Shown here: positions 55,981 to 64,000 of the stretch, in pieces | How positions within the stretch are numbered: position 1 is the first letter of the stretch | How the letters are laid out: each line of letters starts with the position of its first letter | From: Setomelanomma holmii | Lineage: Eukaryota > Ascomycota > Dothideomycetes > Pleosporales > Phaeosphaeriaceae | DNA length: 64,000 bases | Assembly (NCBI GenBank): GCA_010015745.1 | Contig: ML978164.1 | Coordinates: 254,445 to 318,444 of the forward strand | Direction: 5' to 3' | Notes under the pieces: model-generated | What the model was told of the DNA's origin: nothing | Databases searched by the model: none | Seen by the model: only the letters and a program-made list of their open reading frames with translations | Translations under genes and position numbers: made by a program

Positions 55981-58297
55981 ATGGTCTCATATTCGCCACT
56001 TGGAAATGACACATCCAATCGGTCTAAAAAGCATGGTGCGATTACAGTAACAATGGAAAATATAATATTGGGTAGCCAGTCGCCGCGAATGCCCGAAACA
56101 TACGATGAGCACCGGACTTTGCTCCAAGAGGGTCAGCAACGCAGCTCAGGGATCGACTATCAAAAAGATTTCCGTCGAACGAACATACCGTCGTCGATTC
56201 CGGTGCACTCACGAACCAGAACGTTCCGGATATGGTGGAGAGAATTCGTATCATCCATGCTCACGATTGCGCTCCTGGTGACTGTCGTCTCGATTCTAGC
56301 AGCATACAACGGAAAACCGCTTCCAAGCTGGACGATTGGCCTCAATCTCAACACCATTGTGGCGATACTAGCTACGTTGATGCGCAGTAGCTTAGTAGTG
56401 GTGGTTGAAGGAAGTAAGTTAGCTCTCCAAGCAAAGTTGACTCAGATACTTGTCTGACCTCACTGGCTGCGTAGTCCTCAGTCAGATGAAATGGACTTGG
56501 CATCGCCGCCCTCATGCAGTCTCGGATATGGCCTGTTTGGATGAAGCTAGTCGGGGGCCGCTCGGTTCTTTACTGTTGTGGTTCAGAATCGCCACAGGTG
56601 AACGATGGGTTGTATCTCGGTGAGCCATCCATCTTAGAGCCTAGCACTACGAGTCAACTCCAGGAGCTGATATGCGTGCGTACAGACATATTACTCCTGC
56701 TTTGTTTGCCAGTATCACCATGATCCTATCTCTAGCAGTCGGTTCTTTCACCCAGCAAGCCGTCAGATCAGTTCCATGCGAGACGGCTGTCCCGGGCCAA
56801 AATACGTCCCTACCTCTCGTCTACGGAGCTCTCGGTTCCTTGATGGTCAGATTTGGAACTCTATCGTATGACTTGGACTTCCTGACCAAGGGCCGAGTTT
56901 CAAGAGCTTTTATGGGTACAGATACGCAACGACAAGCGCTGATACAGCGTTGTTCAACAGGAAATTGCACGTTTCCAGAAATAAGTCCCGGGGTGACACA
57001 CACGACTAGTGGTTTCTGTAGTAAGTGTTTGGATACCTCCTCCTTCATCATATCGAGTCCTGGTAATGATACCTACAATCATACCTTCGAGCACCTCAGT
57101 CTTCCGAACGGGCTACAAGTTGGACCGGTTGGGTACGGGTACCCGAACCATGTCTTAGAGACCGGCGGCAACAGTAGTTGGCTCGACGCGAAAATCGAGA
57201 GCTTGCCAGGTTACTTTGAAGCCTGGAACTCATCCTTGAATACACTACATGTCTTGGCTTTAACCACAGATGGTTGTAGAAAATCCAACTATGACGCGAA
57301 TGCGCCAAGTGTTATCAACAACCAGGGCTTCGAATGTACCTATCCTCTTGAAAAGCCAGTGATAGACACAAACAGCAGCCCCCAATGGAACGTAGTCTCT
57401 ACAAGCTGCGCCCTCTATCCGTGTATTCAGGATCTGAAAGCCGAGATAAGGAATGGCATTCTGGATGAGATCAAGGTCGCCGATTATCCAATGTACCCCC
57501 TGAACCTCAGCCGAGAGGATGCGACTATCGGAATGTATAAGTCACCCTGCTTTATTAAAGGTGTACGATACGAGAATTCTAATTCCGCGGTCGCGCCCGG
57601 AACGAGCAACTCGCCATCATTTTCGGCAGAGCAAGGTTCGCTGCCGGAGAGATGCTATTACTCCATTCCACGTTGGTCCTTCTATTCCATAGCCATACAA
57701 GACTGGTTCAATAATCTTATCACCGGCAACTGTTCTATAGCCACGTATCAAGGGGATCTTCCGACGGCAAGGAGCTGGGTGAAGTGTTACGATGGGGCAC
57801 AGACAGACACTCAAGATTTGAATGGTAGATGGTGGCTTTCTAGCCTGTACAACCGGGGCAACGCCACATTTAAAAGCATATCAGCCACGATGGACGATGT
57901 CGCAATCGCCTTCACCGATAGCTTTCGACTTGCCTCAATTTCGGAGTATGGGCTGAACGAGAACAACACCGTCAATGGGACCATATGGCAGTCATCTGTG
58001 TGCACAGAATTTAATTGGCGGTGGTTGTTATTCCCAGCAGCTCTTATCGGTCTTACAATTACGTCGCTTGTGCTGGTCATGGTGTCAACGGCTCTCGACG
58101 CCGATGCACCTCCTGTTTGGAAGTCATCGATCCTACCATTTCTCTACCTGGACGGCAAAGGTACAAACAGACGATTGCGCATGGACTCACTTGAGACCAT
58201 GCAGAGGGCTTCACGACAAGATAATGTAGAATTGATATGTGACGGACAGCAGCGCTGGCAGCTGGTGGCGGCTGAAAAAGCACAGGACGCCAGTTGA
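55981..58297 (+). CDS. DUF3176 family membrane protein
   Basis: 720 residues in exons 55981-56413, 56475-56619 and 56713-58297. The start is hydrophilic. Then come the family marks: WWREFVSSMLTIALLVTVV (first helix), AAYNGKPLPSW, a second helix after LNLNTIVAILATLM, LSQMKWTWH, LDEASRGPLGSLLLWF, and a third helix (ITMILSLAVGSFTQQAV). A large Cys- and Asn-rich part with many NxS/T sites follows, so it probably faces outside, and a last helix (WLLFPAALIGLTITSLVLVM) is near residue 640. The topology suggests a plasma-membrane protein with a glycosylated ectodomain. The family has no established function. The second splice (56620-56712) is my best join. Confidence 0.87.
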
Positions 58298-58596
58298 AGC
58301 ACACACGTGTCGGAAGTGCATAGAATCGGCGTGTAGGGCACGAATGATATCAACTTTGATCGTATGTGAAGGACGGCAATGAAGTAAAACGTTGCTTGAG
58401 CCTTTGGATCGGAAATCATCACATTATACATGCCCAAATTCCTAACGCCACCCAACATTCTATCGAAACTAAGCGGCTTTGCTCTCATCCAGAACCCACT
58501 CGATCTTACAGCTCATACTCGGTTTTATAAACCATCAAGCTGCCTTCAATAACTCCACTGTGAGAACTCTGGTCCTCTAGAGAGAGCGCGCTCGCA
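58298..58596. other. Convergent gap after the DUF3176 gene
   Basis: About 300 bp between gene tails; nothing is seen. Confidence 0.4.
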
Positions 58597-58897
58597 TCAC
58601 ATCGTCGAAAAGTACGACGCCCGCGCTGCATGTCTGGCTTCTTTTTCCGCGTATTCTCGGTCCCTGGCCGCTCGAATAGTTGCCGAAGATGATGATGTGG
58701 ATGACGAGGAGTCTGAAGCTAGAGAACTGTTAGTACGGAACCGATAATGTTGAGGATGCGGATGACGTACATTTGCGGTGAAAGACTTTTTCCATGAAGG
58801 TCTTGGATGTTGGTCGTGGAGGGAGATCGAGGGAGTCGTAGCGTGGTGGTGAGGTTGTGGATGAAGTTCGCGACGCGGTGGATGAGGTGGACCACAT
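58597..58897 (-). CDS. Small Ser-rich protein with basic C-terminus
   Basis: 82 residues; exons on the minus strand are 58897-58771 and 58718-58597. The intron (52 nt) has a good GTACGT donor, a perfect TACTAAC branch and a CTAG acceptor. The N-terminus is Ser/Thr-rich (MWSTSSTASRTSSTTSPPRY), the middle has PRPTSKTFMEKVFHRKSSDS with a Ser run, and the C-terminus is a charged Ala/Arg/Glu helix (ARDREYAEKEARHAARASYF). I do not recognise the family, and there is no signal peptide or membrane segment. The clean intron and helix support a real gene. Confidence 0.6.
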
Positions 58898-60387
58898 TGC
58901 GACAGTAATGGTGATGGTGGTATGCGTTCGTAAAATAATGCCGTTATCTGAAGATTCCAGTATCTACTGCTTGATATATGCTTCGCAAGTAAAGTCTTTG
59001 TTTGAAAATGTGTTGTCTTGTACCACCCCATCCACCAGCGCACCAAGCAAACTTATATCCCCAGACTTCAACACCGATCATTCACACGCCCTCGTACAGC
59101 CCTTCCTGCTCCTTGCCCAGTTTATAAGCATCGGAGTAAACTCAAGCATCATCTGCTTACCCAATACACCACGCACGACACCCTCGACTTCAGGCAACAA
59201 CGCCATGGTTACAGTATCGGCTTAGTGCCAGCACGCGAATTACGCCATACCCTCAGGCCTCCAACCCGTTATCGCGTCCTCACATGGCACGCGCATATCT
59301 CCGAAAGGGCGGCTCGGAGCTAGCGAGGGCTTGGGGCCTACTTGCGAAAAAGCTTGACGACTAATTGTCCGATAGGTCATATTCAGATCGTTCTGAGTGA
59401 CCTGTGACTGGTCACTTCCATGTGCAATTGGATGGAATCGTGCTCGTTTGAATTCGGAATGAGATGTATGACGGTTGATGTAAGCATGGCAGGAGTGCGT
59501 GATTTTTATTCCGATGGATTGGCGCTGGGTTCGGAGTTCGTTGTAAGCTTGAGTTTTGTGGTGAACACTCGTATGAGGGTGCGCGTGTGCGTTTGTGCGA
59601 ATGCCGACGAATTCATGGTATCTGGATGTCTTTAGGCAGATTCAAGGCGATTTTCATGCTGTCCTTCATGCCGAAGACTCCGGAGCATGGTAAACATTCC
59701 TGACACCAAGAAGGGCAAGAGATTGCGGTACAGGCAGCTGATTAGAGGTCTTGCATCATACTTCAACCTTCATTAGTGTTTAGTGAAGTACCTCGGATAT
59801 CGAACGTTGGAGGCGATTAAATCGAGCAGGATGGTGGGCGCGTAAACACGTGAACTCGTGATGTGGCGTTTCTTCGGTCCGATTGAAAGCGCGTCATGGC
59901 TGATGTGAAGCTCCTTGTCGTCGCGAGATCCAAAACGACTCGTCGTCTGCCTGGTGCGACCTCATAGCCCCTCTATTGACTGCCCATCCGCTTTCTTTTC
60001 GATCGCATCTAATTTCGGGTCTCCGAACTGTTTCGCCCAAGCGACAATGGCTGTGATCCTGTCGCGCGATGCCGCAAGGATGCCAAATTTGCTGGATCTC
60101 GACTGCAGTCCAGGCTTGCAGATTTGTCGACGAAGTCTAGGTCCTATCGTACCAGCTAGAAGTTTCGAGCCGACGAACGAAGCGTTACCCGCACGACTGG
60201 AGGAACATCATGAATTCCTGCTTCGACAACCCTCCAGAGGCAGCCTCGAACCCGTCGGAAACATTGCGCCGATGATACCAGTCCATACTGTGTCAACAAA
60301 GGCAAACAAACACGGGCTGCCAGCGTAACCCGCCGCGCCGCTGGCAGTACAACGTTCGATACCTGCTCCCAAGCATCTCTGACCACC
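58898..60387. other. Gene-poor region before the broken short gene
   Basis: About 1.5 kb. A perfect 7-bp inverted repeat with a 7-nt loop lies at 59396-59416. A plus-strand frame at 59915-60328 starts without ATG and has no recognisable domain. Confidence 0.4.
59396..59416. repeat. Short inverted repeat
   Basis: AGTGACC and GGTCACT arms around TGTGACT. It could form a hairpin or be a paired protein site; no function is known. Confidence 0.5.
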
Positions 60388-60868
60388 CGCACGGCCTCAA
60401 CGACCCGACAGCGGTGACATTTCCACATATCCCCCTGCTTTGCGCGAAACCCTCAACCAGGTCTGCAGTGGAGCACCTGCTGCACATGATGGCAGAATAT
60501 ACTATGTCATCCACGACATCGATAGCTAGTATATGGATGACGAGACCAATATTATCGAGACGCCCAGAGACTTTGGCGAGGCGAATCGAATAGCGGCATC
60601 GTGGTTCATCGACAACTTGTGGAGCGATGAAATGGAGGAGCCCATGTTCGAGGTGTATGGTGGCTTCTTGAATGGTGAGATCGACACTGATGGCTCGATG
60701 GGTGGGAGGGAGAGTGTATACGTTCGGGAGGGTCGACTACGGGTGAGTTGCTGGGGAAATGTCTACCATCATAGGCCTGGAACATCTGTGATTTCAACAG
60801 CCAAAGATTCAGAAGGTCGAGCGAGTCGCATGACAGTTACGCCTTGTTTGAATGTGTATCTTTCCTGA
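60388..60868 (+). pseudogene. Short fungal gene with an in-frame stop
   Basis: One frame reads ALRETLNQ, then HDGRIYYVIHDIDS, a TAG at about 60528, then YMDDETNIIETPRDFGEANR and IAASWFIDNL, ending with a YVREGRLR-like part. The pattern of I/VYVVxHDxDxxxDDET, xxxxFxxLxxANxxA and a final WVEK-like strand is one I associate with small, common, uncharacterised fungal proteins. No Met precedes the first part in frame after an upstream TGA. The TAG sits within conserved sequence and is not removable by a normal intron, so I call it a pseudogene or a copy being lost. Confidence 0.4.
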
Positions 60869-61511
60869 AACCCAATTCAAGTAGGAAGGCGATCCTTAAT
60901 AGCAAAGGTGCGACCGTCAATACCATCGTCACTGTATCTTTGCCTTGCCATAGCCACGGGCAGAAAAAGTCCATTGTACCCATTTCCGCCCATGCTGCAT
61001 ACACATGTCCCGCATCGCATACCGTCAACGCAAACACCACTGCTTTCCACGTTTGTAAATTGTATGCGACACGGAGGACGAGCAGCTCGATTACGGCGAA
61101 CATGAGGTACGTCGACGCAAGTTGATCGCATATAATTCGGGCTTCCGGCGAGTAGCGAGCGGTGCGAGGCATGTATGAGAAGTACTCTTCAGGGTTCCAA
61201 TGTAATTTGTATACGCCGCCAAGTGCCATCAAAGGCTCGATCCAGAGGTGCCATATTTTGTAAACGGCAGGTATTCGTGGTGCTAGTACTGTTTGACTGC
61301 GAATTGGATCTATATGTATATCGTGCCTTTTTTGATGGAGTTGGGGTTTCTGAATGGATCAGTGTTACGAATACGAGATCGAAGACGCAGGAGCGAGCGA
61401 TTGGTGGGAACGTGCCCCAGCTATCGACAGGGTCTGCAAACATACCTGATTGGGAAGGTTGGAGGAACCGATGGAGGAAAGTGCTCCCGCCCAACCAAAT
61501 GCGTTCGCCAT
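60837..61511 (-). CDS. DUF7704-like membrane protein
   Basis: 192 residues; exons on the minus strand are 61511-61446 and 61349-60837, joined by a 96-nt phase-0 intron. After a short start the protein has VYKIWHLWIEPLMALGGVYK, YMPRTARYSPEARIICDQLA, then helices TYLMFAVIELLVLRVAY, WKAVVFALTVCDAGHVYAAW and VLTVAPLLLRIAFLLELGF. Four membrane helices in under 200 residues fit the small fungal DUF7704-type family. The function is unknown. The first exon is less certain than the second. Its tail overlaps the end of the broken gene on the other strand. Confidence 0.7.
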
Positions 61512-63009
61512 GTCAATGTCCGAAGCTTCTCTCCTCCTGAGTGTGTAGCGCAATGTTATATAACCCTTTCTCCTGGTTGTGGTCACTTCTGCTCTTGCCG
61601 CGCGTTTGCGTGCCTGCAACTCGTGAGACCTCCTTACAGCGGTTGAAAGCTAGAGCTGGAATGCCCGTTGTTGCTTAGGGAGGGTGTTTCTAGTGTAAAC
61701 TGTACGCGAAATTGGACTTTAAAGGCAGTATCGATAATAGCTCAGGTCGCACAGAAGCGTACCCATGTTGCGTGGGGAGGCGGGGCAAACCTTTCCGAAA
61801 TGGCAGCTGCTGAAGGCATTAACATCCCGAACTGAATACGGCCGATGGAGTAAGGCAGGTGGACCGAGACTTCGCACTTTGTGGTGATGTGTGTAAGAAA
61901 TCCGTGCAGGCTCCTCGGCAAGCTTCGACGGTCGTGCTTTCCAGTGTGACGTTGACGGAAAGCTCAGTATTGTTATCTAAGCCAACACGTCGCGGTCTAG
62001 GTAGGGAGGTGATCATCTTTTATGTGCTCGAATCCATTGAACAAGTGAAGGCTATGAGACTCTTTGGTGCTCCCAGACATCGCCACTCTTTTTGAGGACA
62101 CGATTCTGCCAGCAGCGTTCCGCCAGAAACCGGTGGAGTCCATCATGCAGTACCCCGGCCTGGCAAGAATTTCGGCGTCTAGCAACATCGGATTCATCAC
62201 AGAGCATCGAATTGTTGAGAATGCCATCAAGGGTTGCCGTGCCGAACTCATTGGTGTGAGCTATGCCTGAAGAGGATGACATTTCACGTGCGACAGAGGA
62301 AGATACCAAATGCCTGGGCAGTAGCCTGCCGGGCATGTCAAATGCAGTAGTTTCTCTGTAGCTCTGCAGTTGGAAGCATCCAATTGGTGTGCGGAGGTCC
62401 CTGGAGGACCCCAAATTGCCTGAACCAGGGTGTCGCAGCGGGCCCTGCATTGAAACATTTCGAAAAACCTGCGTAGACATGATGCGGCATGATCGTACCA
62501 CCAATTGAGTCCCCATCAGTGTCGAGTTGGGGCATGCTTTCATTGTGAGACAGCTGTCAAGATGGTGGCCCCCTGCACGCTCAGCTGTGCCTTCCCTGGC
62601 CCCGCGATGACGTCGGAATTTCTCGCCCGCCCTGAAGCTGGGCAGAAATTAACAAGTCAGCCCTCCTTGTCCTACAGTGAGCACCTCGCACGAGACAACC
62701 AAGGCACTCTTAACTACACGGCACAGACACGCTCATTTGTACTTAAGCTCCCAGCTTGCCGTTGCGCGCGATAGGGAAGGTTTGCGGGCGTATGCGTTGT
62801 TTTGCGAATCTTCCTTGGACGAGACCCTTTCGATCACGTCGCTGGAACTTTCTATCTCACCAGACCAGCCAGCACAACTTCACCTCGACGCCCCGCCCGT
62901 GGCCCGACTTCCTTCCGCGTCTCGCACCTAACCTTCCTCGACGGCTCTACAACATTGCTAGACAAACAATCGCACATCGCCGGGCGCGCACGCAAGATCA
63001 TCGCCCAGC
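61512..63009. other. Gap before the trehalose-synthase subunit gene
   Basis: About 1.5 kb. The last 250 bp, CT-rich near 62850-62950, are the likely promoter and 5' UTR. Short frames on both strands have no protein character. Confidence 0.45.
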
Positions 63010-64000
63010 ATGACTACCTTCGTCTGCTCCCTGTAAGTGACTTAGTGTTTGCTGTCGCGGCGGCGTTAAAGCCGTTCGCATCTTCCTTGTTTACCTCACA
63101 GTACTGAAGACTAACTATGTATCAAAGGTTCCTTCCCAACACAGTCCACTTCCTGGAGGATAAAGAGGAGGAAAAGCCAAAAGAAGATCAAGAGTCTGCT
63201 CCACCCAAGCTTTATGACATTGGTCGACAGGCATCCGTTAACAGTATCCGTAGTAAGAAAGATGAGCCAGAGAGTCTGCTCAGGCGGGCACCGCCTTCTT
63301 ATATTAACCTGCCGAAGAGGGCGTCTCTGAGCATGGCTGATCATGAAGACTTCTTCACCCCCGGACAACCAAGCGCCGCAACTCACTTTCTGAACCCGCG
63401 AGATCCCAAGAGCTTGGTCCGCAGTGACGCCCACGTCCCTGAGTGGGGCGCCAGTGGCCTCTTCTTCAACCAGCCGCAGTCCCAAGCTGACCCCGCCCCG
63501 CCGGCTACAATCCTCAAATACGCGAAGACACAAGAGCGTAATCAGGCTCAGAAGCGAACGAAAGGCCGTGTTGGCAAGAATGGCGCAGACCCTCGTTGGG
63601 CTAAAGAGTACGAGATCGTGCCCGCTGTGCAGGGTAATGGTGGCCTTTCCAATGCCATCCGCCACGCACTCAATAACGACCGCATCCACGACGTTCTTTT
63701 CGTTGGCTTGGTAGGCTTCCCAACCGATCAGTTGATGGAAGATCGCAAGATCGAGATCTCGGAGAAGCTTGAAGAGGAGCATAACTCTCTCACTGTCATG
63801 GTCGGCGACAAAGACTTTGATGGACATTATGCGCATTACTGCAAGACGATCCTATGGCCTGTCTTTCACTACATCATCCCTGACCATCCCAAGAGCAAGG
63901 CTTTCCTCGACCACTCATGGGTATTCTACGTCAAGATCAACCAGGCCTTTGCGGACAAGGTCGTACAGAACTACAAGCGCGGCGACATCATCTGGGTTCA
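63010..64000 (+). CDS. Trehalose-phosphate synthase regulatory subunit, Tps3/Tsl1-like (3' end outside window)
   Basis: About 298 residues are visible. Exons are 63010-63032 and 63128 onward, with a 95-nt phase-2 intron; joining gives MTTFVCSLFLPNTVHF, the family's usual start. A long disordered, phosphorylation-type Ser/Pro region follows. The glycosyltransferase-20 domain begins near residue 190 (NGGLSNAIRHALN, then VGDKDFDGHYAHYCKTILWP, DHSWVFYVKINQAFAD). The long N-terminus favours Tps3/Tsl1 over Tps1, which starts at the domain. Tps2 is possible until the phosphatase domain can be read. In the complex it stabilises and regulates trehalose synthesis under stress. Confidence 0.85.

Noticed and set aside
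63111..63836. A 241-residue minus-strand frame opposite the trehalose-synthase subunit
   Set aside because: The plus strand holds the conserved GT20 domain; this is its shadow.
1..64000. CRISPR arrays, rRNA genes, bacterial operons or a secondary-metabolite core enzyme
   Set aside because: None was seen. Introns and gene content are fungal, and no polyketide, peptide or terpene synthase is present.

Overview
This is a filamentous ascomycete chromosome segment. The evidence is short GT-AG introns (mostly 45-60 nt) with CTAAC or CTGAC branch sites, fungal-only families (Zn2Cys6 regulators, DUF3176, DUF7704, HET, NLR-type N-terminal domains), closely packed genes on both strands, and a decayed Fot1/pogo transposon. 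A Dothideomycete, perhaps Pleosporales, is my best guess from protein character; the sequence does not prove it. I rebuilt gene models by hand by joining exons in frame, so the exon limits given are my own splice calls.

Left part (1-32 kb), housekeeping and dense: the C-terminal part of autophagy kinase Atg1 (cut by the left edge), an MFS transporter, a PPWD1-type WD40-cyclophilin, proteasome ATPase Rpt4 divergent from U3 snoRNP protein Rrp9, a Zn2Cys6 regulator, translation factor eIF3b, a BAR-PH-ArfGAP, mitochondrial ATPase chaperone Atp11, a NAT9-type acetyltransferase, a 3-beta-HSD-type dehydrogenase, the Arp2/3 subunit ARPC1, mitoribosomal mS41 (Fyv4), an HSL-type esterase, and an NLR-like N-domain/TPR/ankyrin protein.

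Middle part (33-44.5 kb), accessory and decayed: an UNC93-like protein, then a dead Fot1-like transposon with inverted ends, remains of a multi-pass membrane protein gene, an intact small gene joining an NLR-type N-terminal domain to an Asn/Gly-rich repeat tail, and a HET-domain gene broken by several stops and frameshifts. This looks like the remains of a fungal self/non-self or cell-death locus and is the most interesting stretch.

Right part (44.5-64 kb): a HAD phosphatase, succinate dehydrogenase iron-sulfur subunit SDH2, two regulators (one with an atypical Cys cluster), a DUF3176 membrane protein, a small Ser-rich protein, a broken short gene, a DUF7704 membrane protein, and the start of a Tps3/Tsl1-like trehalose-synthase regulatory subunit (cut by the right edge). 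Gaps are long here (0.7-1.7 kb) and mostly show nothing beyond promoter motifs.

The genes do not form one pathway. The biology worth following is unusual splicing (two GC-AG introns, four introns of 3n length without stops), repeat-driven variation in Atp11, and the decayed 36-44 kb island.
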